Source of the DNA: Symplocastrum torsivum CPER-KK1
Lineage (GTDB): Bacteria > Cyanobacteriota > Cyanobacteriia > Cyanobacteriales > Coleofasciculaceae
DNA length: 64,000 nucleotides
Assembly (NCBI GenBank): GCA_019358875.1
Contig: JAHHIF010000034.1
Location: forward strand, 1-64,000
Direction: 5' to 3'
This document shows positions 45,104-53,645 of this stretch, one piece after another. Below the pieces are notes generated by a model. It was not told where the DNA came from. It did not search any database and worked only from the letters and a program-made list of their open reading frames with translations. Both the position numbers and the translations under genes were made by a program. Position 1 is the first letter of the stretch; each line of letters begins with the position of its first letter.

Positions 45104-45288
45104 AGAGTCTCACTTCCTACGCTAGCGCAAATTGACTAGCGATTATTGGCACCGCGCTTTGCCGCATTACCATAGGCTTAGAAACCTTATTAAGCGTGGT
45201 ATCTTGGCTGAGAGCCAAAACTGGCAAAGACTTATGAAGTGCTGGTGAGGTGAAGATACTATACCAGCTATTTTCCGTTCAAACTTTT

Positions 45289-45948
45289 ATGGCTTTAGAG
45301 AAAAAAAATGCTTCAGCGGCTAGCCAGTCTCCTGGATTAGCGAATTCAACATCAGAAAAAATCACATTAGGTCAAGCAAGCGCTGCGACTCAAGAGACAG
45401 AAAAGGTAAATCGTCAGTCAAAATTCTGGCAGCAAACGCGGGAAAATCTACAAATTATTGCGATCGCACTTGCCTTAGCTCTGTTCATCCGTGCGTTTGT
45501 TGCAGAACCTCGTTACATCCCCTCGGATTCGATGTTACCGACGTTGGAAGTAGGCGATCGCTTAGTTGTAGAAAAAGTCTCCTACTATTTCCGACCACCT
45601 GCCACTGGTGAGATTGTTGTCTTTGACCCACCTCAACAACTCCAAATTCAGGGTTATGCCAAAGACCAAGCTTTCATCAAACGAGTGATTGGGACACCCG
45701 GACAAACGGTTCAAGTTCAAGACGGTAAGGTTTACATCAATGGTCGTTCGTTAAATGAGAACTACATTGCTGAACCACCTGCCTATCAGATGGAACCTGT
45801 GCAGGTGCCTGAAGACCAACTATTTGTTATGGGAGATAACCGTAATAACAGCAACGACTCTCACGTTTGGGGCTTTTTGCCTAAGCAAAACGTGATTGGT
45901 CACGCTTGTTACCGCTTCTGGCCTTTCAGTCGTATTGGTCGTGTTTGA
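45289..45948 (+). CDS. lepB: Signal peptidase I
   Basis: Membrane serine protease that removes signal peptides. From ATG 45289 the product has 219 residues (a GTG at 45250 would add 13). A hydrophobic segment (IIAIALALALFIRAFVAE) anchors it; the catalytic Ser is in PSDSMLPTL and the Lys in FIKRVIGTPG; MGDNRNNSNDSHVWG is the conserved box E. The 45-residue polar N-terminus is typical of cyanobacterial LepB. It is divergent from the SLH lipoprotein gene. Confidence 0.95.
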   Translation: MALEKKNASAASQSPGLANSTSEKITLGQASAATQETEKVNRQSKFWQQTRENLQIIAIALALALFIRAFVAEPRYIPSDSMLPTLEVGDRLVVEKVSYYFRPPATGEIVVFDPPQQLQIQGYAKDQAFIKRVIGTPGQTVQVQDGKVYINGRSLNENYIAEPPAYQMEPVQVPEDQLFVMGDNRNNSNDSHVWGFLPKQNVIGHACYRFWPFSRIGRV

Positions 45949-45970
45949 TGAAAGTGCTGCCGCTTTGAAA

Positions 45971-46528
45971 TCAGAATCGCAAGTAGTACATTAGCTCAGA
46001 GATCAACTGAGGGTTTAGAGAAAGACGCTGTTGGAAATTGGCAAGATTACGATAAGCGCCCAACTCATGACGATTTTGTACAATCGCTCTGGCAAGAAAT
46101 AAGTCAACTGCTGGGATTTTCGTGAGTTGTTCTACCGTTGCTGTATTTGGGTTGATTGGCTGAGGTGTTAAAAGACTCTCCGCGTCGTAATAGCAAAAAC
46201 TCAGAATCGGCTGTAACGGCATAAGCCGCTGTACGGGTACACTCAGAGCTGCCGCTAAGTCTTCCATACAGCAAAACTGAACACCTGCCTTAGTGAGTTC
46301 AAAAAGCGATCGCGCTTGATGAATTGATAGTCCTGGTAATCTTAGCCAATCATCGACACTTGCTTGATTAACATCAATTTTGATGCCTAGTGCTGCGGCT
46401 ACCGCAATTTCTTCTGCTGATTTCAGCCGATAGTAGGGGTCGCTCTGGAGCCGCGTCCGGATGGCTTGCCAATTTGGATTAAGTCGAGCAGCAGGAGTGA
46501 GCCAGTCAAACAGTGCCATTTTCCTCAT
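45971..46528 (-). CDS. ComEA-like helix-hairpin-helix protein
   Basis: A 185-residue protein with two HhH-type regions: IDVNQASVDDWLRLPGLSIH (about 51-70) and INPNTATVEQLTKIPAVD (about 125-142), each with the ComEA-like NxAxxxxLxxxPG wording, followed by ARAIVQNRHELGAYRN. No signal peptide. ComEA relatives bind DNA in competence, but soluble forms are uncharacterised. Its ATG overlaps the stop of the TM2 gene (ATGA, 46525-46528), so the two are translationally coupled. Confidence 0.78.
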   Translation of the reverse strand: MRKMALFDWLTPAARLNPNWQAIRTRLQSDPYYRLKSAEEIAVAAALGIKIDVNQASVDDWLRLPGLSIHQARSLFELTKAGVQFCCMEDLAAALSVPVQRLMPLQPILSFCYYDAESLLTPQPINPNTATVEQLTKIPAVDLFLARAIVQNRHELGAYRNLANFQQRLSLNPQLISELMYYLRF

Positions 46529-46920
46529 GCAATACGGTCAAGTAATTGGCGACGCTTTTGCTCAAACTCATATTCTGACATCAAGCCATCCTGGCGTAGG
46601 CTATCTAGCTGTCGGAGGGCATCTGCGATCGCTCCCACCTGCGCTGGGTCAACTCCCACCGATTGAGTCTGTACCGACGCACCTGCGGGAATTACATTCA
46701 GATTAAAATTACGGTCAAACTCATCTTGACCTTGTGCCAAGTACCAAAATCCTTCAATTACACTAGCGACCTTAGGAATGGGTGTCCAGCAAAGTAGCAA
46801 ATACAACATTCCCCAAAGTGGCTGCCCCAAATAAAACTTGTGGAATCCAGCGATCGGTACCACTGCCCCACTAAAGGCTAAGATTGCCGCAAGTTTTCGA
46901 TTTTTTGGCTTGCTCAACAT
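46525..46920 (-). CDS. TM2 domain protein with SHOCT-like tail
   Basis: A 131-residue membrane protein. AAILAFSGAVVPIAGFHKFYLGQPLWGMLYLLLCW is split between two segments (about 10-48) and is the TM2 domain (G-x-HKFYLG signature). After a linker, the C-terminal DALRQLDSLRQDGLMSEYEF reads as a SHOCT-like short helical motif (EYEFEQKRRQLLDRI). Function unknown. It lies upstream of, and overlaps by 4 bp with, the HhH gene. Confidence 0.8.
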   Translation of the reverse strand: MLSKPKNRKLAAILAFSGAVVPIAGFHKFYLGQPLWGMLYLLLCWTPIPKVASVIEGFWYLAQGQDEFDRNFNLNVIPAGASVQTQSVGVDPAQVGAIADALRQLDSLRQDGLMSEYEFEQKRRQLLDRIA

Positions 46921-47195
46921 ATTTGCTCCGACCCGTGATGTAGCTCTGTTTGCAGAAAGAATCAGCGATTCATTTTTCTATGATATTGACTTACGCTGTT
47001 TGTCGTAGAAGCGGTAATGACTTTATTCGTTCGTGACCAAGCGAACCTAAACAGTCCCTCTTGCCTTTGTTGCGTTGGAGAGCATCTCCCCCTCCTGTAG
47101 TAATACGGAAAACCGAATTATACGGAAGCTTTACGCTCCACTAAAATGTGACTATGACGACGCAGTAGTACAACCTACTTGGTTGATGAGGAGCA

Positions 47196-47519
47196 ATGGG
47201 GTTCTTTGATTCGGAAATCGTACAACAAGAAGCCAAGCAGCTGTTTGAAGATTATCAGTCTCTAATCCAGTTGGGAGGCAGCTACGGCAAGTTTGACCTC
47301 GAAGGGAAAAAAATCTTTATCGAGCAGATGGAATCCATGATGGAGCGCTATCGCATTTTTATGAAGCGCTTTGAGTTGTCTGACGACTTTATGGCACAGA
47401 TGACTGTGGAACAACTTAATACACAGCTTGGTCAATTTGGCATGACGCCTCAGCAAATGTTCGACCAGATGAACATGACTCTGAAGCGGATGAAGTCAGA
47501 GATAGAAAAGCAACCTTAG
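47196..47519 (+). CDS. DUF1825 family protein
   Basis: A 107-residue protein confined, as far as I know, to cyanobacteria and plastid relatives: MGFFDSEIVQQEAKQLFEDY, GKFDLEGKKIFIEQMESMM, and FGMTPQQMFDQMNMTLKRM. It is helical with no membrane segment or metal motif. Function unknown. Its ATG follows GAGGAGCA (7 nt). The gene stands alone, with about 0.9 kb of non-coding DNA downstream. Confidence 0.85.
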   Translation: MGFFDSEIVQQEAKQLFEDYQSLIQLGGSYGKFDLEGKKIFIEQMESMMERYRIFMKRFELSDDFMAQMTVEQLNTQLGQFGMTPQQMFDQMNMTLKRMKSEIEKQP

Positions 47520-48406
47520 CGATCGCCGATCAGTAGTCTATCCATTATTCGTCCTTGAGTGACAGGTCAATAAAACGGCACCGATGACAAGTGACGAGGA
47601 GGAAAAGCTTGTCGTAGGGTTTTGCTGGATGCTTTGAGGAAAACAAGGGCTGTTTTTCCTACTCATGATTAGGGAATTTCGACAAATCAGGTAGACAGCC
47701 GTGCTACCAGAACTTGCTATTGATAACCTTGTCCAGAAACTAGAAGTTCTACAACCCACTGAATCTTAAGGGATGCAGTGGATATTAATACTTAAAAAGA
47801 GACTCTTGTTAAAAATAATAAACGGAGCAGAAAGAATTTTTTCTAAGATGACTTGTGTAAAAGTTACACACAAAGCTCATAATAATCTGTGACTCTCAAC
47901 TGTCGTTTGTATCCAATCCAGAACGCCGGAAGCTTACTGTAGAGGTAAATCGTAGCATCTACCGCAGGATAGGACTAAATAAACCATTGACTTTCTTCAC
48001 AAATTCTTCACACTGAATTTAAGAAATCTACTAAGTCTTAAAAATCATAACTGTACACCATTATTGATACTAGCTGACTGAGGGGAGGTTCACTCCCATC
48101 TTCCCTGCCTTCCCTAAAGTTATCTATACTTTATTTGAGTTCTGAACGGCGTACCCTTATGGAAACAAGAGGGTGTTTTCAGGCGCTCGTGCATTTAATT
48201 TGCTATGTGAAGCCAGTTAATTTTAAGAAAAAGCAACGGACGCGAATCGTAAGAGTTTACCTTGTTCCCTTGCTTCTTCCCCTGTAACTGAATGCTGTAA
48301 TAGCCCATTTGAAGGCACAACCGCTTATAAGCTGTTCTCACCCCAAAGATGGGCAGCTATGTGCTGACTCTACATATTACTAGACCTAACAGGAGTGCAT
48401 TAGTTC
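47520..48406. other. Long gene-free stretch
   Basis: 887 bp without a supported gene on either strand; ORFs present are short and unlike proteins. It includes an operator-like dyad at 47854-47870 and AT-rich segments near 47780-47850 and 48000-48060. Such a length is enough for a non-coding RNA, but I do not recognise one (no 6S, tmRNA, RNase P or Yfr motif seen). Confidence 0.45.
47854..47870. promoter_or_regulatory. Operator-like dyad
   Basis: TGTGTAA (47854-47860) and its exact reverse complement TTACACA (47864-47870) flank AAG, a 7-3-7 dyad of the size bound by dimeric helix-turn-helix regulators. No gene starts close by (next start 48407), so its target is unclear. Confidence 0.3.
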
Positions 48407-48643
48407 ATGCCAAACTACAAATCAGTTGATGATTACACACAAAGAAAAGCTCGTTTAAAAGCCGTTCAAGACGCCCAGGCAAAACTTCCAGAGGTGAAAG
48501 CTAAGGTAGAGCGTTTAAGGAAATTGCACTCTGAGCTTTGCAAAAAATGTGGTGATAGCGGTAGTGTCCGACAGCAGCTAGAGGATGCTGAAAATTCTTT
48601 AGAAGAACTACAAAAGGTTTTAAAACAGCCCGTCAGTTCATAA
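48407..48643 (+). CDS. Small coiled-coil hypothetical protein
   Basis: A 78-residue hydrophilic protein, mostly helical with heptad-like spacing (LPEVKAKVERLRKLHSELCK). It has one C-x-x-C pair (ELCKKCGDSG) that could bind metal or form a disulphide. ATG follows AGGAG (12 nt). Family not recognised. A strong hairpin terminator directly follows its stop. Confidence 0.6.
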   Translation: MPNYKSVDDYTQRKARLKAVQDAQAKLPEVKAKVERLRKLHSELCKKCGDSGSVRQQLEDAENSLEELQKVLKQPVSS

Positions 48644-48646
48644 AAT

Positions 48647-48683
48647 AACAGCGCACAGCCTAGTATTAGAGCTGTGCGCTGTT
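48647..48683 (+). terminator. Hairpin terminator shared by two convergent genes
   Basis: Perfect 12-bp arms AACAGCGCACAG (48647-48658) and CTGTGCGCTGTT (48672-48683) around a 13-nt loop. It lies 4 bp after the small coiled-coil gene and 46 bp past the crtW stop, suiting both convergent genes. Confidence 0.8.
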
Positions 48684-48729
48684 TAAACCTCCAAAGCTTG
48701 GCAACTCAACACGCCATGAAAATCACGTC

Positions 48730-49503
48730 TCAAGAAATTCCTTTGTTCAATTTATAAATTTCTGGTAGTTGCCACCAAGGAACATGAGGATACTCGTGAT
48801 GTTCTTGATGGTAGCCAAAGTGATAACAGGTTATAAATGACCAGAAAACTGGTAATTGATTGCTTTTAGCACGACAAGCGTTCGTGTAGCCTTCTTTGGG
48901 TTCTTTGTGAGGCAGGAAGCTACCAAAGTAAAATAGCTGTACTGAACTCAAAATAGAGGGTATTACCCAAAATAATGTAAGATTGGCATCTGGAATATGT
49001 AGGGTGTGTGTAACGAGATTAAAGATTGCCATCAATCCTAAAAGTCTTGTCCAGCTCCAGTACTCCGTTGTGAATTGCCAATACCAGGCGAAAAAGTTTT
49101 TGTGATTGCCATCATGATAATCGGGGTCGAGTTCACTGGCAGGATGGTTATGATGTTGCCAATGCTTTTCTGATAATTTCTTAAACGAAAACAGGGCATA
49201 AACTAGAGCAGCTACTGAACCGACGAAGTTATTAATTTTTCGGTTTTTTGGAAATATGACTCCATGCATGGCATCATGAGTTGTGACAAACAAACCTGTA
49301 TAGACAAAGGTTTGCCAAATCATGGCTGACACTATCCAATAAACTGGAAGCTTATCAACATCTAAGGAGACTAAAAAGATTAAGCTAATTGCCCAAATGG
49401 CAAGGATTGAAAGAGCAACTAAAAGCCCGTAATTTGTATCTTCACTTCTCGCTATTCGTGTAGATTCTGCTTGCAGTAGAGGTACGTGGTCAAGTTCGAT
49501 CAT
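48730..49503 (-). CDS. crtW: Beta-carotene ketolase
   Basis: Adds keto groups to the beta-ionone rings of beta-carotene to give echinenone and canthaxanthin, pigments used in photoprotection. From ATG 49501-49503 the product has 257 residues, the normal CrtW length; a GTG 19 codons upstream is unlikely. Three His clusters typical of membrane di-iron enzymes are visible: THDAMHG, KHWQHHNHP, and YHFGYHQEHHEYPH, with DPDYHDGNHKNFF between. SILSSVQLFYFGSFLPHK is strongly CrtW-like. A perfect palindrome lies 31 bp upstream. It is convergent with the coiled-coil gene. Confidence 0.93.
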   Translation of the reverse strand: MIELDHVPLLQAESTRIARSEDTNYGLLVALSILAIWAISLIFLVSLDVDKLPVYWIVSAMIWQTFVYTGLFVTTHDAMHGVIFPKNRKINNFVGSVAALVYALFSFKKLSEKHWQHHNHPASELDPDYHDGNHKNFFAWYWQFTTEYWSWTRLLGLMAIFNLVTHTLHIPDANLTLFWVIPSILSSVQLFYFGSFLPHKEPKEGYTNACRAKSNQLPVFWSFITCYHFGYHQEHHEYPHVPWWQLPEIYKLNKGIS

Positions 49504-49533
49504 TCGTTTACTAAGGCGTAACGTTGTCGTGAA

Positions 49534-49553
49534 GATTTGTAACGTTACAAATC
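49534..49553. promoter_or_regulatory. 20-bp perfect palindrome upstream of crtW
   Basis: GATTTGTAAC followed directly by its reverse complement GTTACAAATC, with no spacer, 31 bp before the crtW ATG. The core GTAACGTTAC and nearby CGTTACG and GTTACG pieces suggest a binding site for a dimeric repressor or activator. No regulator gene is adjacent. Confidence 0.6.
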
Positions 49554-49679
49554 GTAACACTATTTATCTTCTCACAAATGCTACCAAGGCATAATCATTC
49601 CTTTGAGATAAATCTGCAAAAATCAAATGATTTCGCCAATTTGTCGCAAGGAGTAGGCAGAGATTCTTGCAATCCCCTA

Positions 49680-50804
49680 TTAATAAAGCTCGTATTTGAG
49701 GAGGGTACAGGCGATCGCACCATTGTACACAGGTATCCGGCGAGAGGCTCTTAGCCCCACCCGTTTTGCCAATTCCTTATTCCCAGTCAAAACAAATGCA
49801 GTCCAACCTTTAAAGCGTTGCTTAAGGACATCACCAAGTAGTTTGTAAAGTTCGCCCAGTTCTTTAGCCTCTCCCAGACGTTCCCCATAGGGAGGATTGC
49901 AGATAAGAACTCCACTGTCGGCTGGTGCTTCTAGCTGTGATAGTTCCCTTTGAGTAAAGGTGACTTGATCAGCAACACCACATTGTTGAGCATTGGTGCG
50001 GGCTTGACTGATGATATCAGCATCGCGATCGCTTCCTAAAATGGGGGCATTGAGTTCCGGCAATTCGCTTTCATTCGCTTCCCTGAGCAACTCATCCCAC
50101 AACGCTTCGTCAAAATCCAGCCACTTCTCAAAGGCAAACTGCTGACGAAATAACCCAGGCGCAATGTTTAACGCTTTTAAACTAGCCTCTAGGGGTAGGG
50201 TGCCAGAACCACACAATGGGTCTAAAAATGGTTGACTTGGCTCCCACTCAGCCATTTCCAAAAGCGCAGCGGCAAGCGTTTCTTTAAGAGGAGCAAGTCC
50301 AACAGCAGGGCGATACCCCCGACGATGCAGGCTTGTACCCGAACTATCTAAACTTAGAATGCAACGGTTTTCATGGATGTGGGCGTTGACCAACACATCA
50401 GGATTTTCGGTATCAATGCTAGAGCGTTGGTCAAATTGGCGACGCTGTTGATCAACGATCGCATTTTTGACTTGTAGCGCTGTAAAGTGAGTGTGATTGA
50501 GTTTCTGATTGCCCCCTGTTGCATTTACTGCTAGGGTTTGGTGAAGTTGGAGGTACTGCTCCCAATTGATTTTTTGGACTTCTTGGTAAAGGCGATCGGC
50601 ATCTGGACAGGGGAATTCCCGCAGCGTCACTAACACACGGAAAATGGTTCTCGCCCAGAGATTCACGCGATAGAGTAATGCCACGTCACCCACAAAATGC
50701 ACCCCAGTGAAATCAGGACGTACTTGTGTCGCACCCAGACGTTTCAGTTCTTGGGCAGCAATTGGTTCTAGTCCACGGGCAACCGTAGCAAAGTAGTGGT
50801 TCAT
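49680..50804 (-). CDS. THUMP-domain rRNA methyltransferase, RlmL-like
   Basis: SAM-dependent N2-guanine methyltransferase related to the N-terminal half of RlmL (23S rRNA m2G2445). The 374-residue protein has an N-terminal ferredoxin-like/THUMP region (about 1-155, YFATVARGLEPIAAQELKRL), then the methyltransferase core with FLDPLCGSGTLPLEAS (SAM motif I, about 192-207), GSDRDADIISQAR, and the catalytic CNPPYGERL motif. It lacks the second (RlmK-like) methyltransferase of E. coli RlmL, as usual in cyanobacteria. Target base is inferred. Confidence 0.9.
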   Translation of the reverse strand: MNHYFATVARGLEPIAAQELKRLGATQVRPDFTGVHFVGDVALLYRVNLWARTIFRVLVTLREFPCPDADRLYQEVQKINWEQYLQLHQTLAVNATGGNQKLNHTHFTALQVKNAIVDQQRRQFDQRSSIDTENPDVLVNAHIHENRCILSLDSSGTSLHRRGYRPAVGLAPLKETLAAALLEMAEWEPSQPFLDPLCGSGTLPLEASLKALNIAPGLFRQQFAFEKWLDFDEALWDELLREANESELPELNAPILGSDRDADIISQARTNAQQCGVADQVTFTQRELSQLEAPADSGVLICNPPYGERLGEAKELGELYKLLGDVLKQRFKGWTAFVLTGNKELAKRVGLRASRRIPVYNGAIACTLLKYELY

Positions 50805-50831
50805 TCGTTGTAGGCGATCGCGCTATGCTTA

Positions 50832-51533
50832 TTAACCTATTCCAAGGCTGTAATCAAAATTGCCTTCCCCTACATTCTCACGAAGCGTCTTGAGAATGTT
50901 GTTGGGGTCGTCATAGGGGCCACTGACGTAAAAGGGCTTGCCATTACGACCACACTGGATTTTCAGTTTTCCACTCCACTCACCTAAATGCGATCGCGAT
51001 TTCTCAAAATCAGGATGAGGCTTAAACCCTAACTGCCCCGCATAATTTATTGCGCTGAAAACTAATGCTTGGGCTTGTTCTAGAGTAATTTTCTGTGTTT
51101 CTTCAGCAAAGCCACGATACACAGCATCTATGAATTGTAGATACTTCATCCGATTCATCTGGCGTGGACCAATGGTATCTTTAACACCCAGACACCATAA
51201 ATCCAGCATATACGTGCAGACAGTTAAACGATTGTAACCAACTTGTCGGGTGACTGAAACAATCGCTAACCCACCGTTCATGTCCTCGTCTGATTCTGGC
51301 TCTTGGGTAGCGCTATTTTCCAGAAATTTCTCAGCACAACTAGCATTCACTAGGCACTCCACTACTGGATTTAGTTCTCCTGTAGCTGCACGGGTAAGTG
51401 TTGTTTGCTCAGCTTGTTCTTTAATTGCCACACTTACCTCAGCCACCTTCAATCCCAACTTTCGGGCAATTTGCTTGGGTGTCAGCTTCTGAACTCGTAA
51501 ATTGATAATTTCTTGCTGTTGTTCTGGTGTCAT
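50832..51533 (-). CDS. HTH-containing conserved hypothetical protein
   Basis: A 233-residue protein. The first 40 residues (EIINLRVQKLTPKQIARKLG) look like a helix-turn-helix of the sigma-70 region 4/transposase type. The middle and C-terminal parts (YNRLTVCTYMLDLWCLGVKD, AQALVFSAINYAGQLGFKPH, GKPFYVSGPYDDPNNILKTL) are conserved in bacteria but of unknown function. It lies 27 bp upstream of the rlmL-like gene on the same strand, so the two are probably co-transcribed. Confidence 0.72.
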   Translation of the reverse strand: MTPEQQQEIINLRVQKLTPKQIARKLGLKVAEVSVAIKEQAEQTTLTRAATGELNPVVECLVNASCAEKFLENSATQEPESDEDMNGGLAIVSVTRQVGYNRLTVCTYMLDLWCLGVKDTIGPRQMNRMKYLQFIDAVYRGFAEETQKITLEQAQALVFSAINYAGQLGFKPHPDFEKSRSHLGEWSGKLKIQCGRNGKPFYVSGPYDDPNNILKTLRENVGEGNFDYSLGIG

Positions 51534-51648
51534 CGGTTTCTCCTAACCGTTTATTCTCATGCGTAGAGTTTAAAAGTTGTTCTATCTCTAGTGCTGAGCG
51601 AGTTTTACAATAAATTGGCGCAATATTTAGCTCGAACTTAACTAATCA

Positions 51649-52821
51649 ATGTCAGATTCCCTCAGACTCCCTCAAAAATTTATGCTCCTTGGTTCAGGAG
51701 AACTCGGCAAAGAATTTGTGATTGCGGCTCAACGACTGGGCAATTATGTTGTTGCTGTTGACCGTTATGAGAATGCTCCAGCCATGCAAGTCGCTGATTG
51801 CTCAGAAGTTATTTCTATGCTAAGTGCTGAGGATTTGGAACGAGTTGTTACCAAACATCAGCCAGATTTCATTATTCCAGAAATTGAAGCCATCAGAACT
51901 GAGAAACTGCTGGAATTTGAGCAAAGAGGAATCACGGTAATTCCTACAGCGATGGCTACTAACTACACAATGAACCGAGACAAAATTAGAGAATTGGCGC
52001 ATCACCAGTTAGGCATCAGAACGGCTAACTATGCTTATGCAACGACTTTGGATGAGCTAATCGAGGTTTCTCAAAAAATCGGTTTTCCGAATGTTGTCAA
52101 ACCCGTGATGTCCTCCTCTGGCAAAGGTCAATCGACTGTTAATTCTCAAGCTGAAGTAGAAAGGGCATGGAATTATGCCATAGAAGGGTCAAGGGGCGAT
52201 AGTCAAAAGATTATTGTTGAAGAGTTTATTCAATTTGAGTTAGAGATTACTTTACTCACCATTAAGCAGTGGAATGCACCGACAATATTCTGTCCAGCGA
52301 TTGGGCATCGTCAAGAACGAGGGGATTATCAAGAGTCCTGGCAACCTGTAGCAATTTTTGAAAAACTGATTCGAGAAGCAGAGGCGATCGCAAAAAAAGT
52401 TACTGATGCTTTAGGTGGTGCTGGAATCTTCGGAGTAGAGTTTTTTCTCACTAAAGATGAAGTAATTTTTTCTGAACTTTCTCCCCGACCTCATGATACA
52501 GGCATGGTCACTCTAATCTCTCAAAACCTTAATGAATTTGAGTTACATCTCAGAGCTATTTTAAGCTTACCCATTCCTAAGATTGAACAACTCGGAGCTT
52601 CTGCTAGTGCTGTAATCTTAGCCAAAGATTATTCGGATTCAATTGCGTTTGAAGGTGTAGCTGAGGCTTTGTCAGAACCCGATGTCGATTTAAGATTATT
52701 TGGTAAGCCAGATTCCCGCCCGTTCCGGAGAATGGGAGTCGCTTTAGCTAAGGGAAACGATACACAAGAAGCCAGGGAAAAAGCAAGTAGAGCAGCCAAC
52801 AAAATAAAGATTGTGAGTTAA
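51649..52821 (+). CDS. purT: Formate-dependent GAR transformylase
   Basis: Uses formate and ATP to formylate glycinamide ribonucleotide in purine synthesis. The 390-residue ATP-grasp enzyme has [45 protein letters not shown] (ATP loop), [46 protein letters not shown] split as the family catalytic and metal-binding end. Full length. It stands alone and is divergent from the HTH gene. Confidence 0.96.
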   Translation: MSDSLRLPQKFMLLGSGELGKEFVIAAQRLGNYVVAVDRYENAPAMQVADCSEVISMLSAEDLERVVTKHQPDFIIPEIEAIRTEKLLEFEQRGITVIPTAMATNYTMNRDKIRELAHHQLGIRTANYAYATTLDELIEVSQKIGFPNVVKPVMSSSGKGQSTVNSQAEVERAWNYAIEGSRGDSQKIIVEEFIQFELEITLLTIKQWNAPTIFCPAIGHRQERGDYQESWQPVAIFEKLIREAEAIAKKVTDALGGAGIFGVEFFLTKDEVIFSELSPRPHDTGMVTLISQNLNEFELHLRAILSLPIPKIEQLGASASAVILAKDYSDSIAFEGVAEALSEPDVDLRLFGKPDSRPFRRMGVALAKGNDTQEAREKASRAANKIKIVS

Positions 52822-52885
52822 TCTAACCTGTGGTTTTGCTTGGAGCGATCGCACTAGTGCGGTGCGGCAAAAATAACCCACCAGT

Positions 52886-52972
52886 CTAGACCGCTTCTGG
52901 GTAGCCTTCATACTTCCACTCAAACGGTTTAGCCAGGGTTAGGTTGAAATATTCGATAAATGCCAAAATGCG
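52886..52972 (-). pseudogene. IS630-family transposase C-terminal scrap
   Basis: The last 28 codons before a TAG stop read RILAFIEYFNLTLAKPFEWK plus YEGYPEAV, the usual end of IS630-type (DDE) transposases. Upstream in the same frame the sequence turns into low-complexity DNA built from GCGAAGCGC/GCCAAGGGCGAACGC palindromic wording (about 52975-53030), so the element is truncated there. No inverted terminal repeat or catalytic part is left. Confidence 0.65.
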
Positions 52973-53122
52973 ATCTGCGCTAGCCTTCGGCAACGCCAAG
53001 GGCGAACGCAGCAGCGCTTCGCTATCACTTAAATCTTGAGTGGAAGTGAATCTCCCCCATCTCCCCAATTTCTCTAACGACAATAAATTAGTCCTGCTTA
53101 CCAAGCAGGGCTGGGGAGTTCT

Positions 53123-53584
53123 TCAATCATCCGGGATTCGTCGGGAGGAAGCGTCTTTCGCAGACGGTTCTGTGTACTCACAAAACACATTGAGTCCAAT
53201 TTTAAGAATGTAAAGGACAACAACAGTTGCGATCGCTCTTTCAAGTGGAAAGCCATTAGTGGCTGCCACCCCTACCAAAGAGACAATCAACCCCGTAAGC
53301 AATGGTACACTCCTGGGATTCTTGTTGTAATCCGAGACTTGAGCGCGAAACCCCTCATTCCCACAGACTGCCTCTCGTAGTTGCTTGAGTGTTATCTGCA
53401 ACAACGACTTGCCCTCCGGCATATCCGGTAGGCTTCCGAATTTCTCGCTGTAGATCTCATTCAACGAGTCATCAAAACTACCGTTATTTTTGTCCAGAAT
53501 AGTCAGAACCTCTTGTGCTGGGTCATCGTTTGGGAATATCTCCCGATAATCATTAATTTCAGCCGTGCTTAATTGAGCAGCCAT
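53123..53584 (-). CDS. Membrane-anchored hypothetical protein
   Basis: A 153-residue protein: a soluble N-terminal half with a CUE/UBA-like helical wording (DYREIFPNDDPAQEVLTILD), then two hydrophobic segments (about 94-112 and 117-134; LLTGLIVSLVGVAATNG and IATVVVLYILKIGLNVF) and a short polar tail. I do not recognise the family. It is 61 bp downstream of the 1003-residue protein gene on the same strand, so the two may be co-transcribed. Confidence 0.6.
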   Translation of the reverse strand: MAAQLSTAEINDYREIFPNDDPAQEVLTILDKNNGSFDDSLNEIYSEKFGSLPDMPEGKSLLQITLKQLREAVCGNEGFRAQVSDYNKNPRSVPLLTGLIVSLVGVAATNGFPLERAIATVVVLYILKIGLNVFCEYTEPSAKDASSRRIPDD

Positions 53585-53645
53585 AGTAAGATTGGTTGTT
53601 TGAGTAAGCGATGTTCCCTAACCCTATCTTCAGCGATAGAGACTG

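Noticed and set aside
47538-47759. 73-codon minus-strand ORF in the long gene-free stretch
   Set aside because: Ser/Cys/Thr-rich chance composition, no ribosome site or motif.
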